NCBI GenBank assembly: GCA_903826185.1 | Contig: CAIKDL010000076.1 | Location: 1 to 29,450, forward strand | Direction of reading: 5' to 3' | Source: an uncultured bacterium | GTDB lineage: Bacteria; Patescibacteriota; Minisyncoccia; Phycocordibacterales; PALSA-1337 | DNA length: 29,450 nt | Part shown: piece after piece, positions 1 through 7,480 of the stretch | How the letters are laid out: each line of letters opens with the position of its first letter | How positions within the stretch are numbered: position 1 is the stretch's first letter | Made by a program: the position numbers and the translations under genes | The notes under the pieces: model-generated | Told to the model about the DNA's origin: nothing | The model's input: the letters and a program-made list of their open reading frames with translations, nothing else | Database searches by the model: none

Positions 1-267
1 AAAACTCATCACAGTTTTGAAATCTGGCCTGCTGTCCTTTTCAGTAGTAATAATTTGACCACCTATACTGCCAATTCCAGGATCAGATAGTGTCAATGTA
101 GAACTTCTTTTGGCCTCATCGTAGCGACCTTGAAACTCTGAAAATAAAATCGTAATCGGCGTTGTGCTTTTTTTAGAATAAATATACAAATATTTGCCCT
201 CCGGTAAATTTTCCGGATTATCCTTTTTGTTATCTTTTAATTCACAAGAAATTCTCATAGTAATCAT
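1..267 (-). CDS. Unrecognised protein, C-terminus cut by window edge
   Basis: An 89-codon open frame with no stop runs off the left edge on the minus strand. It begins MITMRISCELKDNKKDNP; a second ATG three codons in is an equally possible start. The visible part is hydrophilic, rich in Lys, Asp, Ser and Thr, with no membrane segment and no motif I recognise. Its ATG overlaps the stop of the upstream 46-codon frame (ATGA), which suggests translational coupling. The stretch is clearly more AT-rich than the core genes to the right. No function can be assigned. Confidence 0.5.
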   Translation of the reverse strand, partial: MITMRISCELKDNKKDNPENLPEGKYLYIYSKKSTTPITILFSEFQGRYDEAKRSSTLTLSDPGIGSIGGQIITTEKDSRPDFKTVMSF

Positions 268-404
268 GATTTTCTGATTATATCCTTTTCTTCTTCATTC
301 AATCCGTAAATATCCACAAGAGCATCAATTCTGTTAGAGAATGGTGGAATACTCCTTAGGTTACTTGAAAGTGTGTTTGCGCCTATATTAAAGATTGCTG
401 ACAT
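264..404 (-). CDS. Small unrecognised protein (46 aa), coupled to next gene
   Basis: A 46-residue frame beginning MSAIFNIGANTLSSNL and ending EEEKDIIRKS. The C-terminal half looks helical (RIDALVDIYGLNEEEKDII) and vaguely resembles the end of a small helix-turn-helix domain, but this is not enough for a call. It ends in an ATGA overlap with the edge-truncated gene, the arrangement seen for co-translated pairs. There is no good Shine-Dalgarno site, and a stop lies six codons upstream of the ATG. It could be the tail of a longer gene broken by a frameshift. AT-rich like its partner. Confidence 0.4.
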   Translation of the reverse strand: MSAIFNIGANTLSSNLRSIPPFSNRIDALVDIYGLNEEEKDIIRKS

Positions 405-541
405 AAAAGTCTTTAAATCCTAGCATTTTTTGATATTTATTCAAAGATCTTAATCGTCGCACGCTCTTTGTCCTACCAAAAAGAATCTATATGCAGAGCT
501 AAAAAACCCTTATATTAACGCGACTCGAGCGTCACTCACAT
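405..541. other. Intergenic stretch with no recognised element
   Basis: AT-rich sequence between the small minus-strand genes and tRNA-Gln. I see no convincing gene, terminator or repeat. It must hold any promoter of the small genes, but no clear -35/-10 pair stands out. Confidence 0.4.
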
Positions 542-615
542 TGGCTGCGGGACTTGGATTCGAACCAAGATAACAAGCTTCAAAGGCTCGTGTCCTACCA
601 TTAGACGATCCCGCA
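542..615 (-). tRNA. tRNA-Gln (anticodon TTG), CCA encoded
   Basis: The full cloverleaf can be folded: acceptor TGCGGGA/TCCCGCA, D arm GTCTAATGGTAGGAC, anticodon stem CGAGC/GCTTG around loop CTTTGAA (anticodon TTG), and T arm with GGTTCGAATCC. The discriminator is G and the 3' CCA is encoded, unlike the other five tRNAs here. The U1-A72 pair fits tRNA-Gln. It lies about 40 bp downstream of dnaX on the same strand and may be cut from the operon transcript. Confidence 0.95.
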
Positions 616-624
616 ATGTAATAT

Positions 625-651
625 GGTACGGCCGCATATTCGGCCAGACCA
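625..651 (-). other. Hairpin between dnaX and tRNA-Gln
   Basis: On the minus strand GGCCG and CGGCC flank a six-base loop, with GGT/ACC pairing outside a two-base mismatch. No U-tract follows, so it is more likely a processing or stability structure than an intrinsic terminator. Confidence 0.3.
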
Positions 652-655
652 TCAT

Positions 656-1708
656 TTAAACACAAATCTTCACAACAGCCAACTCCAAAGGAAGACTCTC
701 TATGGAGGCACGGCTAGTATCTGTAGAGGCTTGGAGCATGATAGAAAGCATGGCCGCAGTGACAAGCTTCTTCCCTGCTAGAGATGAAATGAAGGCCAAA
801 TCATCTTCTGAGGTGCGACTTTGTATCTGCTGTTTCGACGACGGAGAGAATTGCGTGAGCAGAATGAAACGCATCTTCTCCAAGATGAGTGTCATGAATA
901 TATTCATAGACAATCCGGATTCAACGGCTTTGCCGATAGTCGCCAATGCTTTATCGGCATCTTTGGAAACAATTTGTTCAATGAGATCGTTCACCAGCGT
1001 AGCTTTCGGTGCACCGGTTATCTCTTCGACATCAGCGCGCTTAATGACGCCAACTTTCTTGGCACCAGAATCCGCAGAAAAGGCGCGCGGCTCTGAAGAA
1101 GCAATGACTTTTTCTAAAGTACCAAGCGCATCGCGGAATGAACCGTCGCCGAGCAGCGCAATGAGGTCGGCGGCGCCAGCATCGAGCGTGAAGCCCTCCT
1201 TCTTGGCTATATCGCTCACGTGCGCACGGATGACGTCACGCGAAGGTCTACGGAATGAAAATGTTTGACAGCGAGAAATGATCGTCTCCGGAACTTTTTC
1301 CAGTTCGGTCGTGGCGAGAATGAAAATGACGTGCGCTGGTGGTTCCTCGAGAGTTTTCAGGAGTGCATTCCAAGCGTCTTTCGAAAGCATGTGCACTTCG
1401 TCGATGATGTAGACCTTGAGTGGTGACGAAAAAGGTAGAACAGCCACATGTTCGCGTAAATGACGGATGTCATCGATGCCTCGGTTCGAAGCGGCGTCTA
1501 TTTCGTAGACATCCTCTTCGCTAGTTTCTATGGCTCTAGCCAAAATACGAGCCACGCTAGTCTTACCAGTGCCGCGGCTACCAGAAAACAAATAGGCGTG
1601 CGCGATGTGCTTACTGGATATGGCGTCTTTGAGCGCACCTACAACCTGCTCTTGACCGACGACGTCGGACCATTTGCTTGGGCGGTATGTGCGATAGAGG
1701 ACTGGCAT
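656..1708 (-). CDS. dnaX: DNA polymerase III gamma/tau-type clamp-loader ATPase, zinc module missing
   Basis: Loads the sliding clamp onto primed DNA as the motor subunit of the clamp loader. It begins MPVLYRTYRPSKWSDVVGQ, typical of DnaX. Walker A GSRGTGKT is at residues 43-50, Walker B IIDEVH near 101-106, sensor 1 LATTE near 131, and the SRC finger near 145-147. The four-cysteine zinc module that normally sits between ARILARAI and the DAASNRGIDDIR motif is absent: only about 10 residues link them and none is Cys. At 350 residues it has the ATPase and collar regions but no long tau-like C-terminus. Last gene of the serS operon, 4 bp after dus. No Shine-Dalgarno site. Confidence 0.93.
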   Translation of the reverse strand: MPVLYRTYRPSKWSDVVGQEQVVGALKDAISSKHIAHAYLFSGSRGTGKTSVARILARAIETSEEDVYEIDAASNRGIDDIRHLREHVAVLPFSSPLKVYIIDEVHMLSKDAWNALLKTLEEPPAHVIFILATTELEKVPETIISRCQTFSFRRPSRDVIRAHVSDIAKKEGFTLDAGAADLIALLGDGSFRDALGTLEKVIASSEPRAFSADSGAKKVGVIKRADVEEITGAPKATLVNDLIEQIVSKDADKALATIGKAVESGLSMNIFMTLILEKMRFILLTQFSPSSKQQIQSRTSEDDLAFISSLAGKKLVTAAMLSIMLQASTDTSRASIESLPLELAVVKICV

Positions 1709-1712
1709 GAGA

Positions 1713-2819
1713 TTATTCTAACACAACGTCGCTGACGATTCTCTTCACTTCTTTCAGATCCTTAGCAGCCATCAACTTAACCCGAAGTTCTTTGGCACCA
1801 TCCCAACCATTAACATAGGCTTTAAAATGCTTCTTCATAACAGCAAAATTCTTGATACGATCGTATTTTTTATCTTTTGCGCCGAACATCTTCTCAAAAG
1901 CAATAGCGTGTTCCAGCATGATCTTCAGGCGTTCACGCGGAGTCCGATCTTCTCGCGCATGCGCATGCGCGCCAGTTTTTTTACTAGCGCCGTCAGCAAA
2001 AAACCAAGGCTTACCAAATATACCACGACCGACCATAATGCCATCACAACCAGACTCGGCCGCCTTCTCTCGTGCATCCGCAAGCGAAACGACATCGCCA
2101 TTACCAATAATCAGAGTGCGCTCACTCGGCGATAAGTCAGCTTGAATAAAATCGCGCATCTTCACTATCTTAGACATTAGTTCCCAATGTGCCGGCACAT
2201 TGGACATTTCTTTGCGCGTGCGCAAATGCACAGTCAAAGCCGGCAGTTTTTGCTCAAGCAAAAGTTTGATCCAATCCCAATCGACTTTGTTATATCCTAT
2301 GCGTGTCTTCACGGAAACAGGTATGGCATTTTTGCCGCGCAAGTTTCCCTTGCCGCGCGTTTTTACTTTGCCACACACTCCCTCTCGCACCCCTTCGCGC
2401 GCCGCTTCCAAAACAGCTAACGCTTTCTTGGCATCTTTCATCATAGAAGCGCCTCCACCTTGCTTTTCGACAGCACGATCAGGACATCCCATATTAATAT
2501 CGAGGCCATCAAAACCAAGTTTAGCTACTAGTTTCGCGGCACCAAGCATAGCTTCTGGAGATCCAGAAAAAAGCTGCGCCACGATTGGTCTCTCCGCAGC
2601 CGAAAACTTCAAGTCGATCAGAAGTCGGCCACGTCCGGAAGACATCAGACCATCGGCAGAAACGAACTCTGTCCACATAACATCCGGCTTACCATACTTA
2701 GCGATCAACTTTCTAAATGCGGCATCAGTTACATTGGCCATCGGTGCCAAGGCGAAAAATGGCCGACCAGCGTGGCCCGGTCTATGTAGCTTTTGCCAGA
2801 AATTCTTCGCCATGCTCAT
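1713..2819 (-). CDS. dus: tRNA-dihydrouridine synthase (Dus family)
   Basis: FMN- and NADPH-dependent reduction of uridine to dihydrouridine in tRNA D-loops. The TIM-barrel start FFALAPMANVTDAAFRKL is at residue 21, followed by the catalytic motif NMGCPDRAV (Cys112), KTRIGYN near 171, GNGDV and GIMVGRGIFGKPW. The usual HGRT motif reads HLRT. There is a roughly 20-residue basic insertion before VSVKTRIGYN (near 142-165) and a short His/Ala-rich insertion encoded by repeats of GCGCAT near 1957. I cannot choose between the bacterial subfamilies, so only dus is given. It lies between the S11 peptidase and dnaX with gaps of 9 and 4 bp and shares their transcript. Confidence 0.9.
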   Translation of the reverse strand: MSMAKNFWQKLHRPGHAGRPFFALAPMANVTDAAFRKLIAKYGKPDVMWTEFVSADGLMSSGRGRLLIDLKFSAAERPIVAQLFSGSPEAMLGAAKLVAKLGFDGLDINMGCPDRAVEKQGGGASMMKDAKKALAVLEAAREGVREGVCGKVKTRGKGNLRGKNAIPVSVKTRIGYNKVDWDWIKLLLEQKLPALTVHLRTRKEMSNVPAHWELMSKIVKMRDFIQADLSPSERTLIIGNGDVVSLADAREKAAESGCDGIMVGRGIFGKPWFFADGASKKTGAHAHAREDRTPRERLKIMLEHAIAFEKMFGAKDKKYDRIKNFAVMKKHFKAYVNGWDGAKELRVKLMAAKDLKEVKRIVSDVVLE

Positions 2820-2828
2820 GTTTTTTGC

Positions 2829-3719
2829 TTATTTCTTTATCTGTCTCACCAGCGATACTACATCAGAATCTCGAGCCTGGCTACCAAGCACGACCACAGC
2901 ATATGTTGGAGTAGTCGAACTAAACTTGAACAAAGATACGCCAGTGCGGTTGGCCTCCGGAAGATAACCGTTCTTCCCACCAAGATAATACGACCACGAC
3001 AGGAGATGTGTCGGATTCACCCAAGTATGAGAACGAATAGTCTTCAGTTTCAAAGCAGTAATATCTATTAGTTCCGGATGATTTTTATATATCCAACTCA
3101 TTATAATCGCTTGATCACGGGCCGTGGAAACACTTTTTGGTGATAAGCCAGCCGGATCATCGAAGTGTGTGCTGGGAGCACCGATGGATCGTGCAAAATC
3201 ATTCATAACCTTTATGAACTCAGTGCGGCCATAAGACATTGCCAATGCCTCAGCGGCATCATTCGAAGAGACCAGCAACAACGGATAGAGAAGGTCGTCG
3301 GACATGAACACTTCACCTTCTCTGAAACCAGCAGAATTACCATAAGTATCCAAAACCTGCTTGGAAATGACAATCCGCACACCAGAAGATAAAACATTTT
3401 CAGCAACCACCGCCGTTACCAATTTGGTCAAAGAGGCGATTGGCAAGATCCGGTCGGAATTGCGGGATATTGTGATAGAGCCATTATCTACATTCATCAC
3501 TACATACGACTTCGCACTTATGGCGATAGCGGTGGTGGTAGACATTGAATACAAAAGATCGAAAGTTTCATTCTGATTATCTTCTTCATATGTCACACTA
3601 GAAGGAGCCACCGGAACAACCGGCGCCGGTGTTGTCACCGATACACCAACCTTAACGAAGAAAAGACATAGAATGACTATGGCAAGACCGCCGAAGACTA
3701 TGTAGAAAAACTGTTTCAT
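2829..3719 (-). CDS. Peptidase S11, D-alanyl-D-alanine carboxypeptidase-like
   Basis: An envelope serine peptidase expected to trim the terminal D-Ala of peptidoglycan stem peptides. An N-terminal hydrophobic segment (residues 5-28) serves as signal or anchor, followed by a Pro/Val-rich linker. Active-site motifs: SLTK (S96, K99) and SSN at 151-153. The third motif, normally KTG, appears as GGKNGYLPEA, i.e. K249-N250-G251, so Thr is replaced by Asn. At 296 residues it lacks room for the C-terminal beta domain of classical PBP5, which is common in small S11 enzymes. It follows ftsQ by 15 bp, giving an envelope/division pair inside the operon. Whether it keeps activity with KNG is open. Confidence 0.88.
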   Translation of the reverse strand: MKQFFYIVFGGLAIVILCLFFVKVGVSVTTPAPVVPVAPSSVTYEEDNQNETFDLLYSMSTTTAIAISAKSYVVMNVDNGSITISRNSDRILPIASLTKLVTAVVAENVLSSGVRIVISKQVLDTYGNSAGFREGEVFMSDDLLYPLLLVSSNDAAEALAMSYGRTEFIKVMNDFARSIGAPSTHFDDPAGLSPKSVSTARDQAIIMSWIYKNHPELIDITALKLKTIRSHTWVNPTHLLSWSYYLGGKNGYLPEANRTGVSLFKFSSTTPTYAVVVLGSQARDSDVVSLVRQIKK

Positions 3720-3734
3720 TTTTATGTCGATGCC

Positions 3735-4649
3735 CTACTTACTCTTATTACTCGACGCCGCACCACCATTGACACGGTAAAATACATTTGTGCCATAGCG
3801 GACATCCATATAGTCGAATGACGGCGGATTCTTGGCTCCATGTGTATCTGTGACCATATAGTTCCAGAAAGATAGTAGGTTGGAAAGCTCATCGGTGAGA
3901 GGTCTCGATTCATTGAAATATATGATGGCGATAGACTTATCTGGGTTCAATATGTACATCTCATATTCGCCTTTATCTTTTATCAAAACCGACTCCACTT
4001 CAAGACCAGCTGATTGCGCTCCATTATAAAATGCCTGCAAACGCACGAAACCTTCAGTAGAAGTGGCATAGCTGCCGATTGGGCTAGAGGTAGATGTAGC
4101 GGTGCCGGAAATATCTGGCGTGTAGTACCTATTGTATACACCAGAAGAAAGGTCAGGCGCCACGGCGTATATGAGACCGGCCTTATCCACAAAGAAACAA
4201 TCTCCATCGCCAAGAGAATCTGGAGAAGAATCCATGTTGGGAAAATTTGGACAAACCAAAGCTGATGGAGTTTTCTCTGTAACAGTTATCGATATCTGGT
4301 GCATGTCGTTTAAACTTGTAACAACATCTTCTATCCTGCCAGAAGCCTCTTTGACCGCGCGAACTACGGCACCGCGTGGGTATATAAGAGAGTTGGCTTT
4401 TGAAAATAAACCGAAATACGATCCGGAAATAGCCGACTCGGCGGCCGTTCGAAGACTGGTGGCGATATCAGGATCAGCCCCTTCGATACGCACCGAATCT
4501 ATCCTGAAAAAAGATACCTTAGAGAGCCACGACAAGGTAAATGCCCCGCCGGCCAAGATAACTATAGCTATGATCAACACCCAGATCACTTTCTTGCGCC
4601 TATGTTCCACATATGACGCCGACTGGCGTGTACGGCGGCTGAGTTGCAT
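3735..4649 (-). CDS. ftsQ: FtsQ/DivIB-like cell division protein
   Basis: Bitopic membrane protein of the divisome that connects FtsB/FtsL with the septal synthase. Layout: a short basic cytoplasmic tail (RRTRQSASYVEHRRKK), a membrane helix at about residues 19-42, a POTRA-like domain starting FFRIDSVRIEGADPD and ending ISITVTEKTPSALVC, then a beta-rich domain ending FDYMDVRYGTNVFYR, which matches the typical end of FtsQ. The assignment rests on this layout because FtsQ is poorly conserved. A Thr/Ser-rich insertion (GTATSTSSPIGSYATSTEG) lies near the middle. Its ATG is one base after the serS stop. No Shine-Dalgarno site. Confidence 0.82.
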   Translation of the reverse strand: MQLSRRTRQSASYVEHRRKKVIWVLIIAIVILAGGAFTLSWLSKVSFFRIDSVRIEGADPDIATSLRTAAESAISGSYFGLFSKANSLIYPRGAVVRAVKEASGRIEDVVTSLNDMHQISITVTEKTPSALVCPNFPNMDSSPDSLGDGDCFFVDKAGLIYAVAPDLSSGVYNRYYTPDISGTATSTSSPIGSYATSTEGFVRLQAFYNGAQSAGLEVESVLIKDKGEYEMYILNPDKSIAIIYFNESRPLTDELSNLLSFWNYMVTDTHGAKNPPSFDYMDVRYGTNVFYRVNGGAASSNKSK

Positions 4650-4650
4650 A

Positions 4651-5937
4651 TTATTTGTTGACTACGACGGCTGCGGCGCCGATAACGTCCTTGCCAAAAT
4701 ATTTGACTAGAGGAGCTGGCAACTTAATTGTTCCATCGGCTTGCTGGAAGTTTTCTACAAGCGAAACAAGGATGCGTGGCGTAGGAATGGCGGTCGAGTT
4801 CAAGGAATAGGCATATTTAAGTTTCCCTTCTTGATCCTTATAGCGGATATTCAAACGACGACATTGGAAATCATGGAAATAGGAGGCTGAGCCTATCTCG
4901 CGATATTTACCTTCCTTGGGAACCCACAGTTCAATGTCATACTTTTTCACTTGGCCAAGACCAAGGTCTCCACCACAATTGGTGACTGTATGATATGGAA
5001 TCCCGAGAGACTCTATGAATTCTTCAGTGTTACGATTTATCTCCTCATGATTCTTAACGGATACTTCATGGTTGGCCTCGCATAGTACAACCTGCTCGAA
5101 TTTATAAAATTCATTGACACGAATGAGGCCGCGGATATCTTTACCGTGAGCGCCAGCTTCGCGACGATAGCATGGAGAAAAACCGAGATAACGTTTCGGA
5201 AGCTCTGTGGCTGCCAAGACCTCATCGGCATGAAAGCCCATGATCGGCACTTCGGCTGTACCAGCTAAGTAATCTCCATCTTGGGTCTTATAGAGATCTT
5301 CCTCACCTTGCGGCAAATATCCGGAGCCGAAAAGATTTATCTTGCGCACCACAATTGGTGGCAAGACCGGCACGAAACCTTTGGTAGAGAAAAAATCCAG
5401 AGCGTAACTCCAAATAGCGAAACAGAGACGCACACCGTCACCAGTCAAGAAATATCCACGGAATCCGTGAACCTTCGAACCACGCTCGAAGTCGACCATG
5501 TTAAGTTTTGTCATTATCTCTACGTGGTCTTTTGGTTCGAATGTGAACTTAGGTTTTTCACCCCAACTTTTGACTTCTTTGTTATCCGCATCGCTATCAC
5601 CTTCAGGAACTGACATATCAGGCACGTTCGGTACTTGCAACATCAAGTTCTGCCATTTGACCATGACATCTTTGAACTCGGTCTCTTCTTTTTCAAGGTC
5701 AGCCTTGACGATCTTCATGGCAGCGATCAGTGCTGCTCGCTCCTCCGGAGTAGCGACTTTGGTGATCTTTTCGCTGGCGGCATTCTGCTCCGCGCGCTTC
5801 TTTTCGGTACTAGTCATAAGAGTGCGACGCTTGTCGTCAGCAGTAATAAGCTCTTCCACATCAAATTTAATGCGCTTTTTCTTGGCGGCGGCAGTGACCA
5901 AATCTTTGTTCTCTCTGATAAATCTTATATCCAACAT
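4651..5937 (-). CDS. serS: Seryl-tRNA synthetase
   Basis: Charges tRNA-Ser (class II synthetase). An N-terminal coiled-coil arm (about residues 1-110) is followed by the catalytic core: TAEVP, motif 2 around FSPCYRREAGAHGKD, and motif 3 STAIPTPRILVSLVE. At 428 residues it is the usual length. First gene of the minus-strand operon serS-ftsQ-S11 peptidase-dus-dnaX. A TATATA hexamer ends 7 nt before the ATG, so the transcript probably has little or no leader. No Shine-Dalgarno site. Confidence 0.97.
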   Translation of the reverse strand: MLDIRFIRENKDLVTAAAKKKRIKFDVEELITADDKRRTLMTSTEKKRAEQNAASEKITKVATPEERAALIAAMKIVKADLEKEETEFKDVMVKWQNLMLQVPNVPDMSVPEGDSDADNKEVKSWGEKPKFTFEPKDHVEIMTKLNMVDFERGSKVHGFRGYFLTGDGVRLCFAIWSYALDFFSTKGFVPVLPPIVVRKINLFGSGYLPQGEEDLYKTQDGDYLAGTAEVPIMGFHADEVLAATELPKRYLGFSPCYRREAGAHGKDIRGLIRVNEFYKFEQVVLCEANHEVSVKNHEEINRNTEEFIESLGIPYHTVTNCGGDLGLGQVKKYDIELWVPKEGKYREIGSASYFHDFQCRRLNIRYKDQEGKLKYAYSLNSTAIPTPRILVSLVENFQQADGTIKLPAPLVKYFGKDVIGAAAVVVNK

Positions 5938-5944
5938 GATGGTC

Positions 5945-5950
5945 TATATA
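5945..5950 (-). promoter_or_regulatory. Putative -10 of the serS operon, near-leaderless
   Basis: TATATA on the minus strand, 7 nt before the serS ATG at 5937. No convincing -35 is seen. The spacing would start the mRNA within about one base of the ATG, like the stricter cases at dprA, parB, lexA, alr and clpB. Confidence 0.45.
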
Positions 5951-6032
5951 TTAACATACAATTTTAAAAGTTTTTAGGCGGTTTCTAGGCGGTTTTTCAT
6001 GGCTTTTTCACTGGGATTTTATCGGGTGGCTC

Positions 6033-6038
6033 TATGAT
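6033..6038 (+). promoter_or_regulatory. Putative -10 of dprA, leaderless geometry
   Basis: TATGAT followed by exactly six bases (GTGGCG) and then ATG at 6045. If it is a -10 hexamer, the first transcribed base is the A of the ATG. No good -35 is visible. Confidence 0.45.
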
Positions 6039-6044
6039 GTGGCG

Positions 6045-7022
6045 ATGGATCACGAGATGAACAATGACGAATTAAGCCACGACCTCGAAATGTGCCTTGG
6101 CCACCAGATACGACTCATTCCTCCGAATGAATACCCTTTTCTTTTGCGTCAATTGACCAAGCCTCCAGAAAAAATGTATATCTGCGGCGAACTGCCATCA
6201 GATGATCACAAGTTCCTGTGCGTCATTGGTTCGCGCGCCAATAGCCAATATGGCCGAGATGTCTGTCGCGAGATTATCCACGGATTGCGCGGAAGTCCAG
6301 TCGTCATAGTTTCTGGTCTGGCGATCGGTATGGATTCATTGGCTCATGAATTCGCTCTCGAAGTCGGCTTGAAGACTATCGCCGTTCCCGGATCCGGGCT
6401 CGATGAATCGGTTCTGTACCCGAGATCGAAACATTCTTTGGCACGAAGGATATTGGAGGCAGGCGGCGCGTTGCTGTCGCCTTTCGATTTAAACCGCGGA
6501 TCGGCGAAGTGGACTTTCATCGCGCGCAATGCCGTCATGGCTGGCCTGTCACATGCAATATTGATAATAGAAGGTCGCAAAGACTCTGGCACCATGATCA
6601 CCGCCGGCAACGCCTCGGAATTCAGTCGGGACTTGCTTGTCGTGCCAGGGTCGATATTTTCAGACCTTTCTTATGTTCCAAACTCTAGGCTTCGCGATGG
6701 CGGTTTGGCTGTGACTTGCGCAGAAGATGTTTTGGAGGCGTTGGGTTTGAGCGCAGAGTGTTCTTCAGGTCAATCCGGCAGCGAACGTGCGATATCAGAG
6801 CTTGGCGTCAATGAAAAGAGACTGCTTAAGTGTTTGTCATATCCCAAAATGCGAGATGAGTTGATCGCCGAGATGGGTATCGGCGCGCCCGAGCTCGGGG
6901 CGCTTTTAGGCGGTCTAGAGCTGCTGGGGGCAATATCGGACCAAGATGGAATGATCGCTAAAATGTGGAATGTGGGACGCGAGGCGCGAGGCGCAGGGTG
7001 CGAAAAAATAAATGAAGACTAG
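6045..7022 (+). CDS. dprA: DNA processing protein DprA
   Basis: Binds incoming single-stranded DNA during natural transformation and loads RecA. Rossmann-like core: CVIGSRANSQYGRD, VIVSGLAIGMDSLAHEFAL (family motif SGxAxGID), AVPGSGLDESVLYP, FIARNAVMAGLSHAILIIEG and GTMITAGNASEFSRD. The C-terminal part (from about residue 245) fits a small winged-helix domain. I chose ATG 6045 over the in-frame GTG 6039 because the six bases between TATGAT and 6045 give a leaderless start; there is no Shine-Dalgarno site. The gene overlaps the next one by 11 bp. DprA is common in CPR genomes together with competence pili. Confidence 0.92.
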   Translation: MDHEMNNDELSHDLEMCLGHQIRLIPPNEYPFLLRQLTKPPEKMYICGELPSDDHKFLCVIGSRANSQYGRDVCREIIHGLRGSPVVIVSGLAIGMDSLAHEFALEVGLKTIAVPGSGLDESVLYPRSKHSLARRILEAGGALLSPFDLNRGSAKWTFIARNAVMAGLSHAILIIEGRKDSGTMITAGNASEFSRDLLVVPGSIFSDLSYVPNSRLRDGGLAVTCAEDVLEALGLSAECSSGQSGSERAISELGVNEKRLLKCLSYPKMRDELIAEMGIGAPELGALLGGLELLGAISDQDGMIAKMWNVGREARGAGCEKINED

Positions 7023-7278
7023 GTTTGGTTTTATCGAAAGTCGCCTAGTCGAGGCGCTCGGATTATCGGAAAAAGAGTTAAGTGTTTTTTCGTGGCTTGT
7101 GCAACATGCTTATGGAAAAAGGGTTAGCCAGATCGCGCGGGGTGCGAGCTTACCAAGAACCGCCGTTATACGAACTTTGGTAAGATTAGAAAAACGAAAA
7201 TTGATATTCCGGGTGCGCTCAGAAAAAATATACCTATGGAGATACAAACAGGGCCTGGAAAAATTTAGATATAAATGA
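7012..7278 (+). CDS. Small winged-helix protein (88 aa)
   Basis: A basic 88-residue protein whose centre reads as a winged helix-turn-helix: LSEKELSVFSWLVQHAYG, then QIARGASLPRTAVIRTLVRL as turn and recognition helix, then RKLIFRVRSEKIYLW as the wing. It resembles the DNA-binding part of TrmB/MarR-type regulators but has no effector domain. Its ATG lies 11 bp inside the end of dprA, so it is probably co-translated with it. It could regulate dprA or act as a DNA-binding partner; neither can be shown here. Confidence 0.7.
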   Translation: MKTRFGFIESRLVEALGLSEKELSVFSWLVQHAYGKRVSQIARGASLPRTAVIRTLVRLEKRKLIFRVRSEKIYLWRYKQGLEKFRYK

Positions 7279-7301
7279 GCTGGCGGGAAGAACACATCTA
7301 T

Positions 7302-7360
7302 TTGGCATAGTTGGTACTTTGACCGAAATCCGGTCAAAGTACCAATGTAGCCAAAGTGCA
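7302..7360. repeat. Structured repeat, copy 1: long hairpin with conserved flanks
   Basis: A perfect 15-bp stem (7311-7325 with 7331-7345, loop AAATC), extended by outer TTGGC/GCCAA pairs (7302-7306 with 7350-7354) across a four-base internal loop. Bases 7304-7325 are identical to 19440-19461, and similarity continues into the right flank (ATGTA, then CCAAAGTGCA-like). No U-tract on either strand, so it is not a standard terminator. It lies between the dprA unit and topA. Confidence 0.75.
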
Positions 7361-7433
7361 CGTGCCCCACCGGAGGCTTAAAAATAATATGGATGAAAGG
7401 GTCATATAAAAACATCAAAAAACACCCCAAAAA

Positions 7434-7463
7434 TTGCACATTTACCAAAAAACATGTAATACT
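7434..7463 (+). promoter_or_regulatory. Putative topA promoter
   Basis: TTGCAC and AATACT (7458-7463, preceded by TGT as an extended -10) separated by about 18 bases in A/C-rich sequence. The start would fall near 7470, giving a leader of about 11 bases to GTG 7481 or 35 to ATG 7505. Confidence 0.5.
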
Positions 7464-7480
7464 TACCGGAACACCAAAAA

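Noticed and set aside
2200..2967. Plus-strand 255-residue frame opposite dus
   Set aside because: Antisense shadow of a clear Dus enzyme; no start signal or recognisable domain.
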